Source: Oncomelania hupensis
Taxonomy: Eukaryota > Mollusca > Gastropoda > Littorinimorpha > Pomatiopsidae
DNA length: 64,000 bases
Assembly: GCA_036898135.1 (NCBI GenBank)
Contig: CM072519.1
Location: forward strand, 68,412,840 to 68,476,839
Direction of reading: 5' to 3'
Shown here: positions 11,401 through 21,800 of the stretch, one piece after another
Layout of the letters: each line of letters begins with the position of its first letter
How positions within the stretch are numbered: the stretch's first letter is position 1
Position numbers and translations under genes: made by a program
The notes under the pieces: generated by a model
What the model was told of the DNA's origin: nothing
Databases searched by the model: none
What the model saw: only the letters and a program-made list of their open reading frames with translations

Positions 11401-14242
11401 CTAGCGTGTGGCTGTGCCCAAACCAACATAAAAGATTGACAGATAATTTCTGTGTGGTTTTACACACAAACCTTGATGAAATAAGATCAGGGTAATTATC
11501 GTTCCTTGGCATGTGACAGGTCACCCTTTCGGATGGTGATAACGGACAAGCTGCGAGAGAGGTCCGGTGACCGGCTGTCCACCAAGCTGAACTGGAAAGA
11601 AATGGAGCCCCGACAGAATGTAATCACTGGCGGTGAACATGGTGAAGGTGACAGCCGTGGCAATAGTGTTACTGCCTCCTTGTTCCTGCCTGGCAGCGGA
11701 ATCGCCAAGCCACTGCTGGAGGCCCTGTAAGTGACTACTAGTAACATGTTGGAAGCGTAACACCTTGACATGGTTTTACCATATATTTTTATTTTATTTT
11801 AAGGCGAATCTGAGGTCATTTTTTTGTTTCAAACTTTTACACTAGATAGTATCTATGGTAGAAGAGTTTATTTAATCAACATTATTATGGGTGAAAGCTT
11901 TCCAATAAGCATGTAAGCAACATAAAAAAAAGACGTGGGTGTCTTTGATAATGTCACAGTGTCATCTCAAATAGTCGCCCTAGTGACTGCTGTAAAAACT
12001 GTCAAATGGCACCCATTTTTTGAAGGTTTCTGGTACCCCAGAATCTGAAATTTGTAAACAGTGTTTGGAACGCTGAAATGAAATCAAATTTTTAAATTAA
12101 TATACCCGTGTGGTAATAAGCTGTATAATATAAAAGGGTCTACTTTTTTTTTTCCAGTCAAGATTTGCCAGTTCTGCTGTTTGTCTTGTTCTGCTCTGAA
12201 GGGGACAATGCCCAGGATGCCATTTGTGTAGCACAGGAACTGAATGGATGGATGAACATGATCGGCAGTAAGGTGCGTCCCGTTTGGGTATTTCCAGATA
12301 CTACACAGAAGGTCAACAATATATTGGGAAGCAGGGGAGTTGAGTACTGAAAGCATAGGGATGAAACTTTACGCTGGATAAACCGCTGAACAGGAAGTGA
12401 AGTAACAGAAGAAGGCATGGTCAAATTTACTTGAACGAACGATTGACACATTTCCTCCCGCAAACAGGGGATCCCAGTGTGAAGGGTACTTTCAATACTA
12501 CTATCACAAGTAATCTCCATTACAGGAAATAGGCAAGAGGAACGACTATAGACAGATCGCCCCTTATGCTAGAGACAATGTGAAATATTTCTTGGAGTGG
12601 GGAAGTGCTTGGAATAAAACGATGGGTGAGCCACGTAATGTGATGATTATGCAGACCTGTGCACTCTTACGATTTTGGCATAATTTTTACGCAAAATTTT
12701 TATTTTACGCCAATTACGACTTTGAGCACAATTTTACACCTACCTTTTTTTTTTCTTTTTTTTTTTTGTCTTGTAATTTTGACTTTGGCAGTTTTGCGCT
12801 GTAAGCATTTCTATGGAATATGCGCCTTATAAATTGCCATCATCATCATCATCATCATCATCACCAAAAATTCAGACTTTCTAAAATTAATTACACCTCT
12901 ACTAGTGTACTTTCACTTTTGTTAATCCTTGTTTTGAGACATGTCATTGTGAGTACTCTCCCCTTGCATGAATCTCCATGGCTTTGATTTAGTTAACGAG
13001 ATTTTACTCCATTTTGGCGCAATTTTACCAAAGTGTTACCAAAGAGAGTAAGAGACTTACTCAAAATGTCTAAACGAAAGTGTACTGATGAACAAGAGGA
13101 GGGACCTAGCTCCAAAAAAGTTAATAAACCTGTGCAGCAAGTTTTTTTGTCCAAGTACAAGAATACAAATTTGAAGGAATAGACAATACAAATATCCCAA
13201 CTGAACTAGCAGACTCCTTTTTTAGGACTCAGTGACAGAGAATAGCTGAACCAGTAACAGACTGAATAAAGCAACTGAATTGAGTGAATAAGACACAACT
13301 GAACAAGAATAACTTGTAAATTGGCCTCAGACACTGACTGTGAATGAGATTATTTGGAATTGGTGGATATATAATCCACAGGCAGATTTCTGGAAACTGA
13401 AGACTGAAGTGCTGTGTGATATGTTGTGAAGTGATCCACTTGCTTTTGGTTTGTATGATTCATTAATTGACATCGTGCTTTGAATCATATTTGAGTGTAA
13501 AGTTAAAAAGGCGTGACAAAATATTTATGTTGGTGAATTACACCAAAGTTTTGTAAATTACACTTTTTGACCTGGGAAATACACCAGCTCATTTTTCAGG
13601 GTGCACAGGTCTGATTATGGACCCTGATGGCGAAGTATGTGGAAATGATGCCCATAGTTTGGATAATGAGTCAGAAAATGAGCTTGGAAGTAGTAATAGT
13701 AGTGAGGAGTGTAAGGACCTTTCTCTGGCATTTTCTTATCCCATCCCCAGCACTTTGCATCAACCAGGTTTTCGGTGGAAAGGGGGATGGAATAAATAGA
13801 ATTACAACTCGATACAATATTTTCCCAAACATATATTTATCTGTAAACAATCATTAAGAAACAAACATCAGCTTTTTCACTACATTTACCAAATGAACAG
13901 AATGAAAATCAAGCTAGGAATTATTTTTTAATGATTTTTTTTTAAACTAACTCAAGTCTTTTTTTCTTGGTTTTTACAAAATTGTCTTGTGCAATAGAAA
14001 GCACAATTGTGTGGCTTTTTAATAAGAAATGAGTAAAGCGGGCACCTTTGGAACCTTTTGACTTATTTTGAATGGTAAATGAAGGATATATGATAAAAAT
14101 GTTTTGGTGTCTGTTTCAGGAGGAATCCAGAGTTATTTCATCCAACTCATCAGAAGTTGCTCGTGGCATCGTTGACTGGAAGATTCCCACCTCTTGGAGA
14201 CATTTTTATGGCACAAAATTTGATCAGACGTTGTTTCACTGA
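5425..14242 (+). CDS. PSMG2: Proteasome assembly chaperone 2, seven coding exons
   Basis: PSMG2 (PAC2) pairs with PSMG1 to guide assembly of the proteasome alpha ring. The exons are 5425-5484, 5663-5840, 6824-6882, 7196-7314, 11520-11726, 12158-12272 and 14120-14242. Phases agree at every junction and give 286 codons before the stop; human PSMG2 is about 264 aa. Family signatures are MFVP at the start, VVSVGNIGQLTTDLVISTL, VGNNPFA, SPFRMVIT, LNWKEME, FLPGSGIAKPLLE, FCSEGDNAQDA and the C-terminal DWKIPTSWRHFYG. All donors are GT and all acceptors AG. Intron 4 (7315-11519) carries a 363-bp tandem array, a tRNA-SINE and a 5S-related SINE. Intron 6 carries a hAT-like element. A candidate poly-A signal is at 14357. 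It reads divergently from CHTF8 and lies 4.6 kb upstream of the BANP start codon on the same strand. Confidence 0.95.
5885..6640. repeat. Cluster of about eleven ACCGCCGAAAnGTCCA motifs
   Basis: Variants of a 16-base word recur at about 5926, 5948, 6204, 6247, 6286, 6329, 6535, 6571, 6586 and 6624, with an inverted copy at 5885-5900. Spacing is irregular. In 6185-6344 each motif is preceded by GCAATGTATAAAATA, making a degenerate 40-55 bp unit. It lies wholly in PSMG2 intron 2. The function is unknown. Confidence 0.75.
7315..8343. other. First part of PSMG2 intron 4, nothing recognised
   Basis: AT-rich intronic sequence without protein or RNA signatures that I could identify. Confidence 0.4.
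8344..9437. repeat. Tandem array, three copies of a ~363-bp unit
   Basis: Each unit begins GTCACATGATGCGCT at 8344, 8708 and 9071. Units 2 and 3 are nearly identical and share changes that separate them from unit 1 (GCTCGAGATCCCTTCTGTTG against GCTAGAGATCCCTCCTGTCG). No ORF spans a unit. The array is inside PSMG2 intron 4. Confidence 0.92.
9438..10700. other. PSMG2 intron 4 sequence, very AT-rich, no gene seen
   Basis: Contains a short CTT run near 9808 and long A/T-rich stretches (9980-10420) with weak internal similarity: 10080-10160 resembles 10262-10340 (ACTTTTCACTCTAA, TAATCTGTAATTTCTTA-like words). No coding potential. Confidence 0.4.
10702..11012 (-). mobile_element. tRNA-derived SINE (family 1), minus orientation
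   Basis: Read on the minus strand, the element starts near 11012 with an A box (TGGTAGCACAGTTGATAGGG) and a B box (GTGGTTCAAACCC). It continues with a conserved GGTACCCTGGTTTCCTCCC-type block and ends in a short TTA-rich tail at 10702. Related copies are at 20244-20650, 31694-32350, 52010-52388, 56225-56516 and 61550-61780. Confidence 0.8.
11040..11480 (-). mobile_element. 5S rRNA-derived SINE (SINE3-like), minus orientation
   Basis: On the minus strand, 11405-11315 matches the internal-promoter half of 5S rRNA: GTTAAGCAAGG followed by CTAGTACTTGGATGGGTGAT, the C box. Downstream (11300-11100) is a body shared with 27240-27530, including AGTCCACC.AGCTGTG, AACCAGGG, AAGCTGGCCTAGA and a final short run. 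That body resembles Deu-type SINE cores, although I cannot verify the family name. Exact ends are uncertain. Confidence 0.65.
12652..13613 (+). mobile_element. hAT-like element H with 6-bp target duplication
   Basis: Terminal inverted repeats CAGACCTGTGCAC are perfect over 13 bp, and exact flanking copies of ATTATG lie at 12646-12651 and 13614-13619. The left 100 bp carries repeated TTACG-type words. A short reading frame opens at 13066 with MSKRKCTDEQEEGPSSKK and stops after about 38 codons, similar in style to the first exon of elements B and C. No catalytic domain is visible, so this is an internally deleted copy. It lies in PSMG2 intron 6. The 962-bp length and ends are directly seen; the superfamily is inferred. 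Confidence 0.85.
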
Positions 14243-14356
14243 TTTGCGTGGATTATTTATAAGAACCTGCTCCCTGAGTCTTCAAGAGATGAAACATAAA
14301 ATGCACCATGCAACTAGAAAGCAAGATTGATTTTAATGTGTGTGTGTGAGTGAAAT

Positions 14357-14362
14357 AATAAA
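14357..14362 (+). terminator. Candidate PSMG2 polyadenylation signal AATAAA
   Basis: The first AATAAA downstream of the stop codon, 115 bp after it, followed by GA-rich sequence. Its use is not shown. Confidence 0.45.
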
Positions 14363-15686
14363 AGAATAGAGAGTGAAATAGTGTATGATAGAGAGATAAG
14401 ATAATTCTTTATTTATTTATATATTTTACGAATATGCATTGGTCTGTTTTTTTTACAGCTAGCCCTTGCCCTAAAGGGGGACAAGTCTATTGAAACTACA
14501 AAACAACATTAAGAACCATTACATGTTTACAGATAAACAGGAGGAAGAATAATGTATGTACATGACATGCTTTGCAAGGAATAGGGGGTACAGTTGCACA
14601 TCAATTTTCTATTTATATTTAACATTTATAACATTTTAAAGATCAAAGAGAAAGAGAGTTAAAGAAAGAAAATTTGTGTGGGTAAGAGAATGTGCATGTA
14701 TAAGTGAGTGTATGTGAGAGAGTAAAAGAAATGAGAGAGAGAATGGGTGATATGTCAGTGGGTAGTGTAGATATATATAGAGAAAGAGCACATGTGTGAA
14801 AGAAAAAAAGTTTGTTTAGGTGAGAAAGAGAATGTGCAGTATTGGTGAACAAGATCATGGAGTGTGTGTACACGTATCATGTTGTTTCTACATGTGTGTG
14901 TGTGTACGAATGTCGCATTGTTTCTATGAGTGTGTATGTGAGCGCACGTTGATCCAAACGGTTAACGCTGTGTTTGACAGTCGGTGTTTATCCCACACAA
15001 GAACAAAGAGTGAATTCTGAAATGGATAATGTCAGCACAGTACAAAAGTACACTTGCCAATATTTTTGTTTGACTCGCATCTGGGGGCTGTTTTAAAGGA
15101 AATGTTCACAATGGTTGGTTTTTTATTTTGCACAGATCTCACTGGCAGAGTGGTATTTTACATTGTTGTTGTCGTTGCTGTGTTGTTTTTGGGTGTAGAG
15201 AGAGACAGTGAGAGAGCGAGAGAGAAAGAGAGTGTTCTTTGAGTTGTTGGAAGCAAGCGTGGGGAACAAGAAATTTTTTTATTCCATACTGTTTTAGCGT
15301 ACTTGTCTTGTTGGTTTGTTTGTTTTTACTGGCTCAGTCAGTCGGAGTGTCAGGTTTAAGTTCTGTCTGCGTATTTTTATTGTATATACTTTGTACTGTA
15401 TTTTATTATATTAATTAAGCCATGTTTGTTTGTGTGCTAATTTTTCTTACCTCTTGTAGAACTTTGTGCTTTTGTTTAATTGTACTGCACATGTGTACAT
15501 GTATGCTTTTCTCTTACTGTTGTGACTGCTTACATTGATTTTGTGCATTTATGTGTGTGTGCATGTGTTTAAAAATGTAGTTTAGTACCTATACTTTATT
15601 GCTCCTTTTTTTTTTGTATTGTACAGTTTCTTATTCTGCCAGTGCTTGTCTATGTGTAAGAGTACCGAATTGCGCTTTAATAACAA

Positions 15687-15687
15687 A

Positions 15688-15727
<40 letters not shown>
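15687..15727. repeat. ATT microsatellite
   Basis: About 13 uninterrupted ATT units in the spacer between PSMG2 and BANP. Confidence 0.9.
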
Positions 15728-15730
<3 letters not shown>

Positions 15731-16204
15731 GTTACATTGACATCAGAATTCAATTTACAATAAAAATCCATTTGTTTTCCATGATAGTGTGTGTGTGAGA
15801 GAATGTGTCTGTGTGTGCATGTGTTTGTGATGTATTTTATGATGATGATGTTGGTAGCTGTTTTAATTGTTTAAATATGTAGATGTTGGTATTGTGAATA
15901 CATATCTCAAGAGAATGAGTGTTGGGGAAAAAAACCAAACATTATCTTGAGAGAATTGGAGAATAAAAAAAATTGTATGTGAAGCACAGTTTGAAAATGT
16001 CTTGCATTAAATATTTGCTAAAATACACTAATTGGAACCCTTTTTTATTGGTGAGGTCCTTGGACAGTGGTTTTTAATGATATTACCTCCCTTGTTCAAG
16101 CCTTGTCAGAAGTAAAGGCGAATACGACACACACAAAGGTGGGTTTGTAATAGGTAAATTATTATTATTATTAACGAGGATTTTTTTTTTAGTGCACATA
16201 TCTT

Positions 16205-16460
16205 GCCGTACTTGACAAGACTCAAGGCGCTGGCCGATACAGGATCTAACGCAAGCCGCCCGAGGCGCCAACTTGCAATCTTTGGGTGCATTGTAATAAC
16301 GCTCCAGACAACTGAGCACAATCCTGGGCAGCCAGGGATAAGGGAGAAGGACCTAGGTGCATGCTGGGTGTGTTCTTGTCACCGGCACTCACCCGTCTAG
16401 GACATGAGCGTCAGGATCTTTAAAGTCCGTTATGATGGAATGTATGCGACACAGACAAGC
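16205..16460 (-). mobile_element. SINE-X copy
   Basis: Contains CTCAAGGCGCTGGCCGATAC, GGACCTAGGTGCATGCTGGG and CACCCGTCTAGGACATGAGC in the same order as 31860-32100. Truncated at both ends relative to the longest copy. Confidence 0.75.
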
Positions 16461-17579
16461 CATGCCCTTAGGATACAACCTTTGTATCTTTCTTTGCCTG
16501 TATGTGTGAGCCTGTGATCTGTGTTTCAGTATATGCATGATTGCGATAAAGTACCTTTACCCTTCTGCTGTTTATACATGTGTTTTCTTTTTTTTTTATT
16601 TGCACACTGGTCTCTCTACTCCATCATTTTAGACAAATTTCTTTCTGTTCAAATAAAAAAGTACAAGACAAAACAATACTTGTAGTTTAACTTGCTGCAG
16701 TGCCAAAATGACATTAATTTCAAGCTAAATTGTTTTATGATGCTCAACAAAGTCCTAAATTGAGTAAATTGGCTTTTGTAATTTTAGTCACAACAGCAAA
16801 ACATGTTTTTGTCATCACAAACCATAAACACCCACACACACATACAGAGTCACAGACTATAGTCTGTGGTCACAGTCACACACGTTTGCTATAATAATTA
16901 GGATTTCTTCTGGTAATATAGTGTGTGTACTTCTTTGTTGTGGGTAGTCAATTACTGGGGAGATGAAGTTAGGTGAATTTACAAGAAGGGGCTGTGTGAG
17001 TGGAGGGGGCTCAGTCAGTAATCGGTTCTGTCAATTGTAATACCATAAGCATCTGGGTAATACAAGCGAGATTTTTGTAGGGTGCTGGGTTTTGGATTGT
17101 TTATAAATTAACAGGATTTCTATTATTGTTTCATGTTTGCAGCCATACTCTTTTTTTTTTTTTAAATCCGTGTACAATGCCAATGGGTTTTAAAAAAAAC
17201 CAGAAGCTTGTTTCGGGGGAAAAAAAACAACAACAGTGGAATAAATAAATTGCACAAGATAAAATAGAGTGTAGATAATTGTTCATTTTATAATTTATTT
17301 TGGAAGGGCGGATCAAACACAATTAAACCTTTCAATTTTCGCACCTGTTTATTTTTCACCAATGGGAAAGCGCGCACTGCATTTAAAATCGTCTACGCAT
17401 TTCCGGGCTGTGCCATGAGTGGTAAGAGGACGTTAAGTTGGGCAGTTTATGTAGGTCTTAAGAAAATTAACGTTCACTTGCTAACGAAAAGTAGTCACAT
17501 TTAATTTAGGTCACAAGATATTACTTTTGGTGGAAATTTGTCTAATAAAGAATAATATAGATATAAATTATTGGATCAT
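16461..17579. other. Intergenic sequence upstream of BANP, nothing recognised
   Basis: No convincing gene or repeat boundary. Homopolymer runs and CA/GT-rich words are present. Sequence at 17340-17430 becomes richer in CpG, approaching the putative BANP promoter. Confidence 0.35.
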
Positions 17580-17742
17580 AACGACTAAGACGTTTAATGG
17601 AATAGCCTACGCTCATGCGCAACTCCGTTCATTCTCGCATTTTAACGTTTTGGAACGCCATTATCGCTTCTCGAGATAGGACGTGATTTCAAAGGAAAAT
17701 AGAAGCACACGAGCACCAAGGAAGCCGCCGAGTATTCTCAGG
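17580..17742 (+). promoter_or_regulatory. Candidate BANP promoter and noncoding first exon
   Basis: A CpG-containing stretch with CTCATGCGCAAC (NRF1-like) and GCCATTATCG ends at a strong splice donor, CAGG|GTAAGTAC, with GT at 17743. The first coding exon begins right after an AG acceptor at 18834 and its ATG is only one base inside, so an upstream noncoding exon is required. This is the best candidate I see. The transcription start is not determined. Confidence 0.4.
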
Positions 17743-18186
17743 GTAAGTACTAGTATGTAAGCAATGCTTCTGCAGCAAAATGTATGTGAAAATCTCTTTA
17801 TGGCTCTCTACAAAGACGATCACATTTTGATCATTGTCCGCAGCCGTTTATGGCGAATCGGAAGGTGCGTAACACGCCTCAGGAAACTCCAGGCGTGGAA
17901 AGATCGTCTGCTACAGTGCTAAGAGTAACTGTGCACACAAGTTATTTATTTTCACATAGAGCTTGGACCAATAATTATTATTTCATGAATGAAAAGCTTC
18001 AATCAAAGAAGCCACCACCTTGATTTCAGACTTTTGCACACGCACCCATGGCACGTCCACATGGGTAGCGGTCTATTTGTTCACTCCTATTTTGATACAT
18101 ATCATTGTATGTCCCATGTGCCCTCCTATGTGTTCATTTGTATACATGTTCACCCAAATTGTTTTATTGCATGATTGGTCAATCAA

Positions 18187-18752
18187 TGGATCCCGACAGG
18201 AAGTTCTCTCCAGGATCGCACAAACAACTGCTGCCCTGGCGAGGTTGAAGCCAATTTGGAAAGACGGGACCATCAGTCTACATTCCAAGATAAGACTGCT
18301 GCGCTCCCTTGTCATCTCCATCTTCCTATACGCTTGCGAAACATGGACCCTCACTGCAGATCTACAACGAAGAATACAAAGCATGAAGATGAGGTGCTAC
18401 AGAAGACTTCTGTACCCTATACCCAGCACATCACCAACGACGAAGTCCGACAGACCATCACACAAGCCATTGGACAACATGATGATCTGCTCACAGTGGT
18501 GAAGAAACGGAAACTCAGATGGTATGGCCACGTCACAGATCATCAGGTCTTGCAAAGACCATCCTGCAAGGCAAGGAGGTAGAAGAAGATGGAGACTGAA
18601 AAAGAGGTGGGAGGACAACATTCAAGAATGGACTGGTTTGACACTGAGCGAAACAATCAGGGTTTCTGAGGACAGGGAAAGATGGAGTATGCTGGTTAAA
18701 CGATCATCTGTGGTGTCCCTATGACCTTCGAGTTACGGGAAAGGATAGGATA
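18187..18752 (+). mobile_element. RTE-like LINE 3' fragment, copy 1, with 10-bp target duplication
   Basis: 5'-truncated insertion flanked by GGTCAATCAA at 18177-18186 and 18753-18762. It encodes, in drifting frames, the C-terminal region of a non-LTR polyprotein: SRQEVLSRIAQTTAAL, LLRSLVISIFLYACETWTLT, KKRKLRWYGHVT, and RRWRLKKRWEDNIQEWTG near the end. It finishes in GGATAGGATA, the pentanucleotide tail seen in all four copies. Frameshifts are present. Confidence 0.88.
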
Positions 18753-18835
18753 GGTCAATCAAGGAAAGTTATAATATTTACCCCATCCTGTGTTTATTTT
18801 TGGACGCTTGGGCATTTAATATTTGCACTTACAGG

Positions 18836-21800
18836 ATGACAACTGAAGGAGACGTGGAAGAGCTGCAAGCACATTTGCAGCAAGGAACAGTGATTGCAAT
18901 TCAGGCACTACCAGCTGACGTGGCTCAGTCGCAAATCCATGTCGATGGTACAACGGCCATTATTCAGGGTAAGAGCTCAAAGTCTGTGAACATCTCTTAT
19001 GTGGTAACCCTCAAGCAGTCTGCAAGCTCTGTAAGTTTTTGCATAAAGTACAGATTAGCTACAGACTCCCTCAACAACCTAACATATAGGAGCGAGAATG
19101 ATCGACTCCTTGATCATTGGTCCACAACACTATAAAAAGAGAGAGAGTGTGTGTGCAGATCAGTTGATTATGTCCTTATCATGTGCAGTGTTTGAATTTA
19201 CCGTTATATTATTAATTATTTTTATTATAATACATTTATTATTATTGTTGTTATTAATTTCTTCTTCTTTTTATTAATTTTTTTAATTATTGTTATTATT
19301 TTTGTACAGTGGAACCTCCGGTATACGACCGTCCAAAATCTGAGAAAAAACGGTCTTATAATAGAGGTGGTCTTATACCGGAAACAAGGGGGTGGGGAGG
19401 AGGGGGGGTCAGGCTCGGAGGGGTATGTAGTCATAATTTTCACACTCACCAGCATGTATTCTCTGACAAAGGAAACTGTAAAACATGTTTCATTTTTAGC
19501 TTTGTCTTTTATTCACAACTTCAAAAATAGAAAACAGTCGAACCACTGCCAGACGCGTTCATCCAAGTCTGTCAGTGCAGAAGCCCTCAGTTTCGATGTT
19601 TCCCTTTTCGCCACTTTCTCCACTCTCCCATCGTAGTTTGACAGATTCATTATCCTTTATGATGAGCTGAATTTGGGTCTTCCCAACGTCTACACTTCTT
19701 GCAATAGACAAACAACTCTCCCCATTTTCACTTCTTTCAATTACTTTCATTCTCTCTGCCAAACTCAAAACGTTCCTCTTGCTCGACGCCATTTTGACAA
19801 GCCAGTGTAGGCGAGTAATGTCCTTTATTTGCGAACCGGAAATAGCAGACAACAGCAGGCGTACACTAACATGAGAGAAAAAACGAAAGGAACAGACAAC
19901 AAATTAACTGATATCTCTTTTAAATTGCCCTAAGACGGTCGTATAAAGGGCTTAACACACGGTCGCTGGTCGCATAAACGAGGTTGTCGCATACCAGAGG
20001 TCATTTATTATTGGAAGTGAATCCGTCAGAAGTTTTCAGGTCACATAACGGAGGGAGTCGTATACCAGAGAGACGGATACCGGAGGTTCCACTGTAGTAG
20101 TATTTTTATTTAATAGTGGTAGTATTAAAGAATCAATTAGTATAACCTTTCATTCTTCTCTTTTAGATTGTTGTGATGAGCCTCCAGCAAAGCGTGCAAG
20201 ATCCGACAGTGATAGTGAGGTCAACATGGACCAGTCCGTCAAGGTAATAATAATAATAATAAATAATACAGGATGCTATATACGCGCCTTTCCCCAAATC
20301 AATCGGGCTCAAAGCGCGGCGATCTATACCAACATACACGCTCACCTGTCTCTTCCACCCTCACACACACACACCAAATACACATCCATCACTCAAACAG
20401 GTGGTGTAAAGGCAGGGAGATCGCTATTAGAAGACGGAAAGAAAATCGAATTTTTATTTTTGAAAATTTTATATTGACTGCGTCCTGTACCATTATTGAA
20501 GGGAGGGAGGAAACCGGAGTGCCCAGAGAAAACCCTCGATGACCTCAATAGTCTCGTACCTAAGTCACATACGTTCGCCCCTTGCGGGAATCGAACCCGC
20601 GACCTTCGGCATAGGAAACCGGCGACTTATCCACTGTGCCACGAGGCCACAATACTGCGGACATTGAGTAGTAGTACTAGTGGTATTGGTGATAGTAGTA
20701 ATAGTAGTGGTAGTAGCAGTAGTGATAGTAGTGGTAGTAGCAGTAGTGATTGTAGTCATAGAAAGCTTTCACTTTGTTTGGTGAAATATGCAAAAATGAA
20801 GTCCTAAACGTACAGTAGTATCAAAAAACGCAACTTCTTCTTTTTCCACTATACCACTGACACCACCCTCCTTAATAATTGTAATTGGATCAACATTTTT
20901 ATTATTCACTATTCCTGAGAATTTCAGGAACCATGAAGCTCTAATGTTGAGTTTCAAATAAAGCGGGCCAAATGTTTTTTTTTCATTTTTAGTGACAATG
21001 AGTTGACCAGGGAAACTGCATTAGTGTCAAATAGATAATTAATAATTTATTTTATATGGCACAGAATCAGACAAAATGGTCTGCTCAAAACGTTAAAGCG
21101 CTTTTTTCATGCATTCAACCTCATATACTGAACAAAAGAGCAAAAGACACCCACCATCTCCCCCACAAATGTACAAAACAAATAAGCACACACCCCCTTC
21201 CCCCCCCCCCCCCCCCCTCCCAATCAAACGAACAAAATTGTATTTATATAATTATATATATATGATATATCGCAAGCGTTTAGGAAGATGGAGATGACAA
21301 GGGAGCGCAGCAGCCTTACCTGGGAATGTAGACTGATGGTCTTCTCTTTCAACCCTGTCAGGGCAGCAGTTGTTTGTGCGATCCTGGAGAAGACTTCCTG
21401 TTGGGACCCATTGTCTGATACAATGGCTCCTAAATATTTGAAGCTATGCACTGTGTTGAGGGATTGGCCTTGGACTTTTATGTCTGTGTTGATGTCATTG
21501 GTGTTGTTGGTCATCATTTTGGTCTTCTCTGCACTTATTTCCATTTCATAGGCTCTGGAGGTGGTGTCAGGCCTTGCAAAGACCATCCTGCAAGGCACAA
21601 TGCAAGGAGGTAGAAGAAGAGGGAGACCGAAAAAGAGGTGGGAGGACAACATTCGAGAATGGACTGGTTTGACACTGAGCAAAGCCATCAGGGTTGCTGA
21701 GGCCAGAGAAAGATGGAATATGCTAGTTAAACGATTATCTGTGGTGCCCCAACAACCTCAGAGTTACGGGATAGGATATATATAGAGAGAGGGAAATAAA

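Larger units (their letters stand above)
14243..16200. other. Intergenic spacer after PSMG2
   Basis: Contains the PSMG2 3' UTR, a GA/GT-rich low-complexity stretch (14640-14960, 15190-15235) and an ATT microsatellite. No coding sequence was recognised; the short ORFs here are low-complexity translations. Confidence 0.5.

Noticed and set aside
11315..11405. Functional 5S rRNA gene
   Set aside because: Only the internal-promoter half is recognisable and it is diverged; the downstream body is shared with a second SINE copy.
12273..12350. PSMG2 exon 6 reading on past 12272 to a stop at 12348
   Set aside because: The donor AAG|GTGCGT at 12272 joins in phase to the exon at 14120 that carries the conserved WKIP..SWR C-terminus.
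17668..17676. TCTCGAGA upstream of BANP as a self-regulatory BANP site
   Set aside because: The known BANP motif is TCTCGCGAGA; this sequence lacks the central CG and an 8-mer occurs often by chance.
20575..20650. Functional tRNA-Arg-like gene on the minus strand
   Set aside because: The same head plus identical downstream body recurs in several places, so it is a SINE head.
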